From: Paraburkholderia sp. CNPSo 3272
GTDB lineage: Bacteria; Pseudomonadota; Gammaproteobacteria; Burkholderiales; Burkholderiaceae
Direction: 5' to 3'
DNA length: 64,000 nt
NCBI RefSeq assembly: GCF_024206495.1
Contig: NZ_JAMBPQ010000030.1
Coordinates: 1 to 64,000, forward strand
A program made the position numbers and the translations under genes. Positions 24,528-32,967 of this stretch are shown here, piece after piece. How positions within the stretch are numbered: position 1 is the first letter of the stretch; each line of letters starts with the position of its first letter. The notes beneath the pieces were generated by a model. The model did no database searches and had not been told where the DNA came from. It saw only the letters and a list, made by a program, of their open reading frames with translations.

Positions 24528-25751
24528 ATGCAAACCCGCCCCCGCATCGGCACGCCGCTTTCCGCTTCCGCCACCCGTGTCATGCTGCTCGGCGCGGGCG
24601 AGCTTGGCAAGGAAGTGATCATCGCGCTGCAACGCCTCGGCGTTGAGGTGATCGCCGTCGATCGTTACGAAAACGCGCCCGGCCATCAGGTCGCGCATCG
24701 CGCGCACGTGATCGACATGGCCGACCCCCAGGCGCTGCGCGCGCTCATCGACGCCGAACGCCCGCATCTCGTCGTGCCCGAAATCGAAGCGATCGCCACC
24801 GATGCGCTAGCGGCCGTCGAGGCCGAGGGTGTCGCCGAGGTGATCCCCACCGCGCGCGCCGCGCAGCTAACGATGAACCGCGAGGGCATTCGCCGCCTCG
24901 CCGCCGAGGAACTCGGCCTCGCCACCTCGCCCTATGCGTTCGCCGATTCGCTCGACGAGCTGAAGGCGGGCGTCGCCAAGGTCGGCTATCCGTGCGTGGT
25001 GAAGCCGGTGATGTCGTCGTCGGGCAAGGGGCAGTCGGTCGTGCGCAGCGACGCCGACGTCGAGCGCGCCTGGGAATACGCGCTCGCGGGCGGCCGAGTG
25101 AACCGCGGTCGCGTGATCGTCGAGGGCTTCATCAACTTCGACTACGAAATCACGCAGCTCACCGTGCGCGCCATCGACCCGGCCAGCGGCCAGGTGCAGA
25201 CGTATTTCTGCGATCCGATCGGCCACCTCCAGGTGGACGGCGACTACGTCGAATCGTGGCAGCCGCAGCCGATGAGCGCGAAGGCGCTCGAGTGCTCGCG
25301 CGAAATCTCGCACAAGGTGACCGAGGCGCTGGGCGGCCGTGGTCTCTTCGGCGTCGAACTGTTCGTGCGCGGCGACGAGGTGTGGTTCTCGGAAGTGAGC
25401 CCGCGCCCGCACGACACGGGGCTCGTCACGCTCGCGTCGCAGCGCTTCTCCGAGTTCGAACTGCATGCGCGCGCGATTCTCGGCCTGCCCGTCGATACGA
25501 CGGCGCGCGGTCCGGGCGCCTCGGCCGTGATCTACGGCGGCATGGACGCGCGCGGCATCGCATTCGAAGGCGTTGCGCAGGCGCTGGCCGTGCCGGGCGC
25601 GGATCTGCGCCTGTTCGGCAAGCCCGAGAGCTTCGTGAAGCGCCGCATGGGCGTTGCGCTCGCCACGGGCGCCGACACGGACGAGGCCCGCTCGCGCGCC
25701 CGCGAAGCGGCTGCGGCGGTGCGTCCGGTTGCGGCAGATGTGTCGAGCTAA
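24528..25751 (+). CDS. purT: Formate-dependent phosphoribosylglycinamide formyltransferase
   Basis: A 407-residue ATP-grasp enzyme of purine synthesis. It makes N-formyl-GAR from GAR, formate and ATP. The N-terminal Rossmann-like part has MLLGAGELGKEVIIALQRLG. ATP-grasp motifs are VVKPVMSSSGKGQS and VEGFINFDYEITQL, and the metal ligands lie in GVELFVRGDEVWFSEVSPRPHDTG. The length fits E. coli PurT (392 aa) plus a short N-terminal extension. GGAG lies 9 nt before the ATG. It duplicates the PurN step; purN itself is not in the window. Confidence 0.96.
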   Translation: MQTRPRIGTPLSASATRVMLLGAGELGKEVIIALQRLGVEVIAVDRYENAPGHQVAHRAHVIDMADPQALRALIDAERPHLVVPEIEAIATDALAAVEAEGVAEVIPTARAAQLTMNREGIRRLAAEELGLATSPYAFADSLDELKAGVAKVGYPCVVKPVMSSSGKGQSVVRSDADVERAWEYALAGGRVNRGRVIVEGFINFDYEITQLTVRAIDPASGQVQTYFCDPIGHLQVDGDYVESWQPQPMSAKALECSREISHKVTEALGGRGLFGVELFVRGDEVWFSEVSPRPHDTGLVTLASQRFSEFELHARAILGLPVDTTARGPGASAVIYGGMDARGIAFEGVAQALAVPGADLRLFGKPESFVKRRMGVALATGADTDEARSRAREAAAAVRPVAADVSS

Positions 25752-25948
25752 CGTGCCCACGGCGTACACTGAGTCCAGCCAAAGCGGGCTCGGCATGCGC
25801 GGCTCGATCCGCGTTTGATTTGCCACAAGCTGCCAGCGCGTCGATTGCACGATAATCGCCCCCTTTCCCGCGGCCGTGCGCCCGGCAGCCCCGACAGAGG
25901 CGCCGCGTGTCCCGGGTTCTCATGTCAGCCAAAGGTGAAAAGGTGCGA

Positions 25949-26137
25949 ATGGGCAAGCTACTGGTGTTTCATGCGCGCCGTCTGAGCGTGCTCGCGCTCT
26001 GCGGCCTTGCGCTCGCGGGCTGCGGTGTGGCGGCCGCGCCGTGCCGCGTGGCCTCGGCGGGTTTGAAGATCGTGCCGCTCGTTGGCCACCTGGCGGCCGC
26101 GCCCACCGACGCCTGCGCGGATGCGATCGACCCCTGA
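25949..26137 (+). CDS. Small lipoprotein, DUF6726-like
   Basis: A 62-residue protein with a signal sequence and a lipobox LALAGCG. A short mature part follows: VAAAPCRVASAGLKIVPLVGHLAAAPTDACADAIDP. A burkholderial family of small lipoproteins (DUF6726 as I recall) shows this CRVASAG...GHxAAAPTDACA pattern. The start at 25949 gives a normal signal peptide and has AAAAGGTG just before it; in-frame starts at 25907 (GTG) and 25922 are alternatives. It lies 64 nt upstream of the lysozyme-inhibitor gene, likely in one transcript. The function is unknown. Confidence 0.72.
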   Translation: MGKLLVFHARRLSVLALCGLALAGCGVAAAPCRVASAGLKIVPLVGHLAAAPTDACADAIDP

Positions 26138-26201
26138 ACGTGCGTCCATGACCTGGCGCGCTGCCCGATCCACGCCATTCAGGCAATCTCCGGAGAACTC
26201 G

Positions 26202-26636
26202 ATGAAGCGACGCCGAAGCCGCGCTCGCGAGCGCAATGTCCCGTTTTCGTTCGCTCGCGCGCTGGCCGTGCCGGCGCTCGCATGCGCCCTGGCCGCGAGC
26301 GCGGCGCATGCCGCATCGGGCAATGCCGCGCCGGGCGCAGCGCTCGACATACGCGATATTCACGTGCAGTCGCGCCACACGTTCAGCTACACCTGCGCCA
26401 ACAGCAAGACCTTCAAGGTCACCTATCTGAACGCGGCCAACGGCCAGAGCTTCGCGGTCGTGCCGGTGAAAGGCCGCAAGCTCCTGTTCGTCGGCGTGAT
26501 CGCTGCGTCTGGCGTGAAGTACGTCGCCGACCGCTACACGTGGTGGACCAAGGGCCCCGGCGCGGATCTCTACGACGTCACGTCCGACGCTAGTCCGAAG
26601 CCGGTACTCTCGGGCTGCGCGACGATCATGCGCTGA
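26202..26636 (+). CDS. MliC/PliC-type inhibitor of c-type lysozyme, periplasmic
   Basis: A 144-residue exported protein. The signal peptide ends near AAHA. The mature domain has FSYTCANSKTFKVTYLNAANGQSFAVVPVKG and KYVADRYTWWTKGPGADLYD, matching the MliC fold that blocks host C-type lysozyme; the SFAVVPV stretch corresponds to the conserved loop that enters the lysozyme active site. There is no lipobox Cys at the cleavage site, so it is more like soluble PliC than the lipoprotein MliC. GGAG lies 7 nt before the ATG. It may protect peptidoglycan during contact with animals or amoebae. Confidence 0.82.
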   Translation: MKRRRSRARERNVPFSFARALAVPALACALAASAAHAASGNAAPGAALDIRDIHVQSRHTFSYTCANSKTFKVTYLNAANGQSFAVVPVKGRKLLFVGVIAASGVKYVADRYTWWTKGPGADLYDVTSDASPKPVLSGCATIMR

Positions 26637-26751
26637 CGCCGGACGCACGCTTCACGACGCATTCCGCCTGGCGGGAGTAACCTGTCGGCCTGTTCGCGAA
26701 GGCCGGCTGCCGCCCGCGCCGCCGGCCACGCTCTTGCCAGCGAGGTGGTCG

Positions 26752-28398
26752 ATGAAAGCATCGGATCTGTTCGTGAAGGCGCTCGAAGCAGAAGGCGTCG
26801 ATTATGTCTTCGGTATTCCAGGGGAAGAGAACCTCGACCTGCTCGAATCGCTGCGGCGCTCGAAGATTCGTCTGATCGTCACGCGCCATGAGCAGGCCGC
26901 GGGCTTCATGGCCGCCACTTACGGGCGGCTGACGGGCCGCACCGGCGTGTGTCTGGCCACGCTGGGGCCCGGCGCCACCAACTTCGTGACCGCCGCCGCC
27001 TACGCGCAGCTCGGCGGCATGCCCATGCTGATGGTCACGGGCCAGAAGCCCATCAAGTCGAGCAAGCAGGGCCACTTCCAGATCGTCGACGTCGTGCGCA
27101 TGATGGAGCCGCTCACCAAGTACGCGCGTCAGATCGTTTCCATCGGCAACATTCCGGCGCTCGTGCGCGAGGCGTTTCGCCAGGCCGAGCAGGAGCGGCC
27201 CGGCGCCGTGCATCTCGAACTGCCCGAAGACGTGGCCGACGAAGAGGGCGACGGCAAGCCTATTCCCAAGAGCTTCAGCCGCCGGCCCGTGGCCGAGGAA
27301 AAGGCCGTCGCGCACGCGGTGGCGGCGATCTGCAAGGCGCGCCATCCGCTTCTCATGATCGGCGCGGGGGGCAATCGCAAGACCACGCGCAACGTGCTGC
27401 GCGAATTCGTCGACGAAACCGGCATCCCGTTCTTCACCACGCAGATGGGCAAGGGCGTGATCGACGAGTCGCATCCACTGTGGCTCGGCAATGCCACGCT
27501 GTCGGACGGCGATTTCGTGCATCGCGCGATCGAGCACGCCGACTGCATCATCAACGTCGGCCACGACGTGATCGAAAAGCCGCCGTTTTTCATGCGCAGC
27601 GCGGAAGAGAGAACCGTCATCCACGTGAATTTTCTCGGCGCGGAAGTCGACCCCGTGTATTTCCCGCAGATCGAAGTGGTGGGCGACATCGCCAACGCGG
27701 TGTGGCAGCTCAAGGAGAGCCTGAAACCGCGCGAGCACGCGTGGGACTTCGCGCGCTTCGAGGAGATCAAGCGCCATTTCGAGGCGCATCTCGCCAAAGG
27801 CCAGCACGACGAGCGCTTTCCCATGTATCCGGTGCGGCTCGTGCACGACGTGTACGGCGCGATGCCCGAGGACGGCATCCTGTGCCTCGACAACGGCATG
27901 TACAAGATCTGGTTCGCGCGCTACTACCGCGCGCGTGAGCCCAATTCGATCCTGCTCGACAACGCGCTCGCCTCGATGGGTGCGGGGCTGCCTTCGGCCA
28001 TTGCCACGAAGATCGTGCATCCGCAGCGCAAGGTCGTGGCGGTGTGCGGCGACGGCGGTTTCATGATGAATTCGCAGGAACTGGAGACGGCGGTGCGCCT
28101 GAAGCTCGATCTCGTCGTGCTGCTGTTGCGCGACGACGCGTTCGGCATGATCCGCTGGAAGCAGGAGAACATGAATTTCCCCGATTACGGGATGACGCTG
28201 CAGAACCCCGATTTCGTCGACTATGCGCAGAGCTACGGCGCGCATGGTCACCGCGTGGGCTCGGCGGACCAGCTCAAGCCGCTCGTCGAGCAGTGCCTCG
28301 TGCAACCGGGCGTGCATGTAATCGACGTGCCCATCGACTATTCGGACAACGAGCGCGTGCTCAATCGCGACATCAAGCGCCTGAGCGCGCAGCTTTGA
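26752..28398 (+). CDS. alsS: Thiamine-diphosphate enzyme, acetolactate synthase-like large subunit
   Basis: A 548-residue ThDP enzyme. The catalytic Glu lies in TRHEQAAGFMA, and the ThDP/Mg motif is GDGGFMMNSQELETAVRLKLDLVVLLLRDD. Overall it resembles catabolic, FAD-free acetolactate synthases and related 2-oxoacid enzymes. No regulatory small subunit (ilvN) follows, and the next gene is an aldehyde dehydrogenase only 24 nt away. A decarboxylase producing an aldehyde for that dehydrogenase is therefore an alternative reading. The start MKASDLF has GAGG 6-8 nt upstream and was preferred over an ATG six codons earlier. Confidence 0.78.
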   Translation: MKASDLFVKALEAEGVDYVFGIPGEENLDLLESLRRSKIRLIVTRHEQAAGFMAATYGRLTGRTGVCLATLGPGATNFVTAAAYAQLGGMPMLMVTGQKPIKSSKQGHFQIVDVVRMMEPLTKYARQIVSIGNIPALVREAFRQAEQERPGAVHLELPEDVADEEGDGKPIPKSFSRRPVAEEKAVAHAVAAICKARHPLLMIGAGGNRKTTRNVLREFVDETGIPFFTTQMGKGVIDESHPLWLGNATLSDGDFVHRAIEHADCIINVGHDVIEKPPFFMRSAEERTVIHVNFLGAEVDPVYFPQIEVVGDIANAVWQLKESLKPREHAWDFARFEEIKRHFEAHLAKGQHDERFPMYPVRLVHDVYGAMPEDGILCLDNGMYKIWFARYYRAREPNSILLDNALASMGAGLPSAIATKIVHPQRKVVAVCGDGGFMMNSQELETAVRLKLDLVVLLLRDDAFGMIRWKQENMNFPDYGMTLQNPDFVDYAQSYGAHGHRVGSADQLKPLVEQCLVQPGVHVIDVPIDYSDNERVLNRDIKRLSAQL

Positions 28399-28422
28399 CG
28401 CCGCACTTACGGAGAACCCGTC

Positions 28423-29859
28423 ATGCTCAAACCGACTTATCCGTACTATCTGGCCAACGAGGCCGTTGCCGCCAATACCGACCTCGAAGTCACCGACAAA
28501 TACAGCGGCGAAGTCGCCACGCGCGTCGCGCTCGCCGACGCGAAAGCGATCGACCAGGCCATCGCGGCAGCCGAAGCCGCCATGCCCGCCATGCGCGCGT
28601 ACCCGCCGTACAAGCGTCAGGCCGTGATCGACCATTGCGTGGCGCGCTTTCGCGAGCGCTTCGACGAGTTGGCGATGGCGCTGTGCATCGAGGCGGGCAA
28701 GCCGATCAACGACTCGCGCGGCGAGGCCACGCGCCTGATCGACACGTTCCGTGTGGCCGCCGAAGAGAGCGTGCGCATCGACGGCGAGATCGTGAATCTC
28801 GAGATTTCGGCGCGCGCGAAGGGCTATCACGGCTACGTGAAGCGCGTGCCGATCGGGCCGTGCTCGTTCATCTCGCCGTTCAATTTCCCGCTCAACCTGG
28901 CGGCGCACAAGGTCGCGCCGGCGCTGGCCGCCGGCGTGCCGTTCGTGCTGAAGCCGGCGAGCCGCACGCCGGTTGGGGCGCTCATCATCGGCGAGGTGCT
29001 GGCGGAGACCGACCTGCCCAAGGGCGCGTTCTCGATCCTGCCCGCGCACCGCGACGGCGCCGACCTCTTCACCACCGACGAGCGCTTCAAGCTGCTCTCG
29101 TTCACGGGCTCGCCGGCGGTCGGCTGGGATCTCAAAAAGAAGGCCGGCAAGAAGAAGGTGGTGCTGGAGCTGGGCGGCAATGCGGCGGCCATCGTCGACG
29201 GCGATCAGGGCGGCAAGCTCGATTACGTCGTCGACCGGCTGGCCTTCGGGGCGTACTACCAGTCGGGGCAGAGCTGCATCGGCGTGCAGCGCATTCTCGC
29301 GCATGCGTCGATCTACGACACGCTGCGCGAGAAGCTCATCGCCAAGGTCAAGACGCTCAAGATGGGCGACCCGAAGGACGAAACGACCTTCGTTGGACCG
29401 ATGATCTCGGAGTCCGAGTCGAAACGTCTCGCGGGCTGGATGGAGAGCGCGGTGCTCGCGGGTGCGAAGATTGTCGCCGGCGGCAAGGTGGACGGCGCGA
29501 TGTTCGAGGCCACGCTGCTCGAAGATGTGCGCCGCGACACCGATCTTTACCGCAAGGAGGCGTTCGGGCCGGTCGCGATCCTCGAGCGTTTCGACGACTT
29601 CGGCCAGGCGATCGAGATTGTCAACGACAGCGATTTCGGCCTGCAGGCGGGCGTGTTCACCGATTCGCTCGCCAACGCGCACCGCGCATGGGACGGGCTC
29701 GATGTGGGCGGCGTGGTGATCAACGATATTCCGTCATTTCGCGTCGATAACATGCCGTACGGCGGCGTCAAGGACTCTGGCCTCGGGCGCGAGGGCGTGC
29801 GCTACGCGATCGAGGATATGACCGAACTGCGGCTGATGGTGATCCGCGAGACGTGGTGA
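28423..29859 (+). CDS. NAD(P)+-dependent aldehyde dehydrogenase
   Basis: A 478-residue enzyme of the aldehyde dehydrogenase superfamily. Landmarks are the catalytic Cys in YQSGQSCIGVQR, the general-base Glu in VLELGGNAAAI, and NAD-site residues in FNFPLNLAAHKVAPALAAG and FTGSPAVGW. The sequence is nearest in feel to the lactaldehyde/phosphonoacetaldehyde/succinate-semialdehyde dehydrogenase group. It follows the ThDP enzyme by 24 nt with CGGAGAA as ribosome site, so the pair probably form one oxidative pathway. The substrate is not evident from sequence. Confidence 0.88.
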   Translation: MLKPTYPYYLANEAVAANTDLEVTDKYSGEVATRVALADAKAIDQAIAAAEAAMPAMRAYPPYKRQAVIDHCVARFRERFDELAMALCIEAGKPINDSRGEATRLIDTFRVAAEESVRIDGEIVNLEISARAKGYHGYVKRVPIGPCSFISPFNFPLNLAAHKVAPALAAGVPFVLKPASRTPVGALIIGEVLAETDLPKGAFSILPAHRDGADLFTTDERFKLLSFTGSPAVGWDLKKKAGKKKVVLELGGNAAAIVDGDQGGKLDYVVDRLAFGAYYQSGQSCIGVQRILAHASIYDTLREKLIAKVKTLKMGDPKDETTFVGPMISESESKRLAGWMESAVLAGAKIVAGGKVDGAMFEATLLEDVRRDTDLYRKEAFGPVAILERFDDFGQAIEIVNDSDFGLQAGVFTDSLANAHRAWDGLDVGGVVINDIPSFRVDNMPYGGVKDSGLGREGVRYAIEDMTELRLMVIRETW

Positions 29860-29985
29860 ATGGCGAGCGGCGGGCTGGCGGCTTGGCGGAAAAGGGTGCG
29901 ATGCATCGCCGCATGGCACGCGGGAATTTCCGGTGCGCCATGTTGCAGAACGCCTGGCCCGCTGCCATAGGGATCTATGCCGAGG

Positions 29986-29994
29986 TGCTACAAT
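29986..29994 (+). promoter_or_regulatory. Extended -10 promoter element upstream of rhlE
   Basis: TGCTACAAT is an extended -10 (TGnTACAAT) about 470 nt before the helicase start. No -35 is obvious, as is common for extended -10 promoters. Confidence 0.45.
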
Positions 29995-30047
29995 ACCGGC
30001 CTTTCGGCCCTTTGCGCCTGCCGCAAAGAGCGGGCAGAACGCCGGCA

Positions 30048-30135
30048 GCAAGCAAGCCGAAAGCAGGCAACAAGCAGCAAGCAAGCAAGCAGCAAGCCGT
30101 CCTGCGGCTTGCTGGATCGGCTGAATCGCCGATCG
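30048..30135 (+). promoter_or_regulatory. Structured leader of the DEAD-box helicase mRNA
   Basis: The 603-base gap 29860-30462 has no convincing gene. Within it a run rich in AAGC/GCAAGC repeats (from about 30048) leads into two adjacent perfect hairpins. The first is a 10-bp stem, CAGCAAGCCG with CGGCTTGCTG (30091-30115, 5-nt loop). The second is a 7-bp stem, GATCGGC with GCCGATC (30116-30135). A GC-rich leader follows to 30462. Helicase mRNAs of the DEAD-box type are often autoregulated through leader structure, which would fit. That role is inference. Confidence 0.5.
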
Positions 30136-30462
30136 AGTCGTTTCACATTTCCGGTGCGCGCGCCCGTCAAGAGACGAGGACGGCGCCGGAACCATCTGGA
30201 ATCGAGCGAGTCTGGCTGGGTTGAACCCGAGCGAGCGCGGCGATGCAGCCGGCGCCCCGTCCCCGGCAGATTGTCTCGTCGTCCACAGGCCATCCCGGGC
30301 CATCCGTTTGCCGGGAAGCCCTCGCGGGCGTGTGTTCCGCCCGTCGCAGGAGGGCGCCTGACGTGTTGTCCGGCGCCTTTGCATCGACCTGCAATGCCCA
30401 GCAGTGACCATTTGAGGCGCTCCCGCGCCTTGCGCGAATAGCGCCTTTATAGCGAAGCCACC

Positions 30463-31941
30463 ATGTCCGACACAGCCGTCACGCCCAGCACTGCGAACTT
30501 TGACCAGTTTGGTCTGGCCCCCGAAATCCTCAGGGCGGTCAAGGAGCAGGGCTACACGACGCCCACGCCGATCCAGGCGGAGGCGATTCCCGTGGTGCTC
30601 ACGGGCCGCGACGTGATGGGCGCCGCGCAAACCGGCACGGGCAAGACGGCTAGCTTCTCGCTGCCGATCCTGCAACGCCTCCTGCCGATGGCGAGCACGA
30701 GCGCTTCGCCCGCCCGCCATCCGGTGCGTGCGTTGATTCTCACGCCCACGCGCGAGCTGGCCGACCAGGTCGCCAACAACGTGCGCACCTACGCGCAGCA
30801 CACGCCGCTGCGCAGCGCGGTGGTGTTCGGCGGCGTCGACATGAATCCGCAGTCCGACGAGCTGCGCCGCGGCGTGGAAATCCTGATCGCGACGCCTGGC
30901 CGCCTGCTCGACCACGTGCAGCAAAAGACCACGAACCTGGGTCAGGTGCAGATGCTCGTGCTCGACGAAGCCGACCGCATGCTCGACATGGGCTTCCTGC
31001 CCGACCTGCAGCGCATCCTGAACCTGCTGCCGAAGGAGCGCCAGACGCTGCTGTTCTCGGCCACGTTCTCGGGCGAGATCAAGAAGCTCGCCGCGACCTA
31101 TCTGCGCTCGCCGCAGACCATCGAGGTGGCGCGCAGCAACTCCACCGCGACCAACGTCACCCAGGTGGTGTACGAAGTCGCCGAGGGCGACAAGACCGGC
31201 GCGGTCGTTCAGCTGATCCGCGACCGGGGCCTGAAGCAGGTGATCGTGTTCTGCAACAGCAAGATCGGTGCGAGCCGTCTCGCGCGCCAGATCGAAAAGC
31301 AGGGCATCGTCGCGTCCGCGATCCACGGCGACCGCACGCAGAGCGAGCGCATGCAGGCACTCGACGCGTTCAAGCGCGGCGAAATCGAAGCGCTCGTGGC
31401 GACCGACGTGGCCGCGCGCGGCCTCGACATTGCCGAACTGCCCGCTGTCATCAACTTCGACCTGCCGTTCAACGCCGAAGACTACGTGCACCGCATTGGC
31501 CGCACCGGCCGCGCGGGCGCCTCGGGTGACGCGCTTTCGCTGTGCAGCCCGAACGAGAAGAAGCAACTCGCCGATATCGAGAAGCTCATCAAGCGTCCGC
31601 TGACCGTGGAGCGCCTCGTGGTCGACGTGCCGGTGCCGCATCACGAGGGTGGCGGCCGCCGCCGCGAACGCGACGGCCATGAAGGCCGCGAAGGCCGCGG
31701 TGAACGCGGCGAGCGCGGCACGCACCGCCGCGCGGCGTCGTTCGAGCGCCCGCATCATCATCGTTCGCAGCCCGTCGACGATTTTTTCCTGAAGCCCTAC
31801 GAGCCCTCGGCGAGCGCGCGCAGCAAGGCGGAAGACAAGCCCGCGAATGCCGCGCCGCAAAAGCAGCAATCGAAGCAGCCGCTCGCCGCGCTGCTGGGCG
31901 GCCTGGGGTCGTCGTGGCGCAACAAGCCGACGTCGTCTTAG
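30463..31941 (+). CDS. rhlE: DEAD-box ATP-dependent RNA helicase, RhlE type
   Basis: A 492-residue RNA helicase. Motifs in order are the Q motif (YTTPTPIQ, 31-38), Walker A AQTGTGKT (55-62), PTRELA, DEAD (168-171), SAT (199-201), and HRIGRTGRAG in the second RecA domain. A basic, His/Arg/Gly-rich disordered tail of about 100 residues ends in a Gln/Lys stretch and could bind RNA. RhlE-type proteins remodel rRNA during ribosome assembly and assist RNA decay. A very long leader precedes it, and an intrinsic terminator follows, so it forms a single-gene unit. Confidence 0.92.
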   Translation: MSDTAVTPSTANFDQFGLAPEILRAVKEQGYTTPTPIQAEAIPVVLTGRDVMGAAQTGTGKTASFSLPILQRLLPMASTSASPARHPVRALILTPTRELADQVANNVRTYAQHTPLRSAVVFGGVDMNPQSDELRRGVEILIATPGRLLDHVQQKTTNLGQVQMLVLDEADRMLDMGFLPDLQRILNLLPKERQTLLFSATFSGEIKKLAATYLRSPQTIEVARSNSTATNVTQVVYEVAEGDKTGAVVQLIRDRGLKQVIVFCNSKIGASRLARQIEKQGIVASAIHGDRTQSERMQALDAFKRGEIEALVATDVAARGLDIAELPAVINFDLPFNAEDYVHRIGRTGRAGASGDALSLCSPNEKKQLADIEKLIKRPLTVERLVVDVPVPHHEGGGRRRERDGHEGREGRGERGERGTHRRAASFERPHHHRSQPVDDFFLKPYEPSASARSKAEDKPANAAPQKQQSKQPLAALLGGLGSSWRNKPTSS

Positions 31942-31984
31942 TCGAGCTGAGTTCGAGGGCGAGAGATTCGCGCGGTGCAGAAAG

Positions 31985-32021
31985 ACGGCATATCGCTTCG
32001 GGCGGCATGCCGTTTTTGTTT
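31985..32021 (+). terminator. Intrinsic terminator of rhlE
   Basis: ACGGCAT (31985-31991) pairs with ATGCCGT (32007-32013), with an inner CGCTTCGGGCG element, then TTTTTGTTT. Its end touches the convergent gluQ stop codon. Confidence 0.85.
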
Positions 32022-32958
32022 AAGCGGCCGGCAATTGCGCGAGCCGCCGCTTCCACGCATCGATCGCATCGAGCTGGAACGCTGCGAGCGTCGCGGGCGC
32101 GGTATCGTGCAATTCGAGTCCCAGGTGCCGCGCCGCGGCCATCAGCGCCTCCAGCGGCCGTGACGCATCGAGGGCTTGCGCCCCGGTCTGCTTCGAGAGC
32201 TTTTCGCCATCCGCGTTCGTGACGACCGGCACATGCAGATACGCGGGCGTCGGCACGCCAAGACACTGCTGGAGCCAGACTTGCCGCGCCGTCGAATCGA
32301 GCAGGTCCGCGCCGCGCACCACGTGCGTGATGCGCTGTTGCGCGTCGTCTACGACGACGGCAAGCTGGTAGGCCCACTGGCCGTCCGCGCGCAGCAGCAC
32401 GAAATCGCCGACTTCGGTTGCGAGGTTCTGATGCTGCGGGCCTTGCCAGCGGTCGTCGAAGCGGATCAATGCGGGATTGGCGTGCGCGCCTGCGGGTTCG
32501 TCCGCCGTTGCTGCGTCAGGCACGCGCAGCCGCCACGCGCGGGCGGGCTTGCCGTGCAGGCCGTCGCGGCAGGTGCCAGGGTAGATCAGCGTGGTGTTGC
32601 GCTGATGCGCGCCCAGTTGCGAATCGGCGATTTCCTTGCGCGTGCAGCCGCACGGATAGACGTGGCCCGAGGCGATCAGCCGGTCGAGCGCCCCGCGGTA
32701 AAGACCGGTGCGGCGGCTCTGCCATTCGGGCGGCTCGTCGGCGTGAAAGCCGAAGGCCGCAAGCGTCGCGAGGATGTCTTCGGCTGCGCCCGGCACGGTG
32801 CGCGGGCCGTCGATGTCCTCCACGCGCACGAGCCAGGCGCCGCCATGCGCTCGCGCGTCGAGCCAGCTCGCGAGCGCAGAGACGAGCGAGCCAAAGTGCA
32901 GCGGGCCAGTGGGCGAGGGCGCGAAGCGCCCGCGATACCCTTGTGGCGTTGCGCTCAC
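32020..32958 (-). CDS. gluQ: Glutamyl-Q tRNA(Asp) synthetase
   Basis: A 312-residue truncated relative of glutamyl-tRNA synthetase that attaches glutamate to the queuosine base of tRNA-Asp, not to the tRNA end. It has the class I motif in RFAPSPTGPLHFGSL and the zinc-binding cysteines CGCTRKEI. The anticodon-binding domain of GltX is absent, as expected. The KMSKS equivalent is ADGEKLSKQTGA. It is in the same direction as trhO, 9 nt after that stop, so the two tRNA-modification genes are co-transcribed. Confidence 0.94.
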   Translation of the reverse strand: MSATPQGYRGRFAPSPTGPLHFGSLVSALASWLDARAHGGAWLVRVEDIDGPRTVPGAAEDILATLAAFGFHADEPPEWQSRRTGLYRGALDRLIASGHVYPCGCTRKEIADSQLGAHQRNTTLIYPGTCRDGLHGKPARAWRLRVPDAATADEPAGAHANPALIRFDDRWQGPQHQNLATEVGDFVLLRADGQWAYQLAVVVDDAQQRITHVVRGADLLDSTARQVWLQQCLGVPTPAYLHVPVVTNADGEKLSKQTGAQALDASRPLEALMAAARHLGLELHDTAPATLAAFQLDAIDAWKRRLAQLPAA

Positions 32959-32967
32959 GCGCGCAGC

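Noticed and set aside
26626..29682. 1018-codon open frame antisense to the ThDP enzyme and dehydrogenase
   Set aside because: It is compositionally abnormal (Arg/His/Glu-rich) and mirrors two well-supported genes on the other strand. Long antisense frames are common at this GC content.
30048..30115. AAGC-type repeats considered as a CRISPR or satellite array
   Set aside because: Units are short, irregular and without spacers. They are better read as part of the structured mRNA leader.
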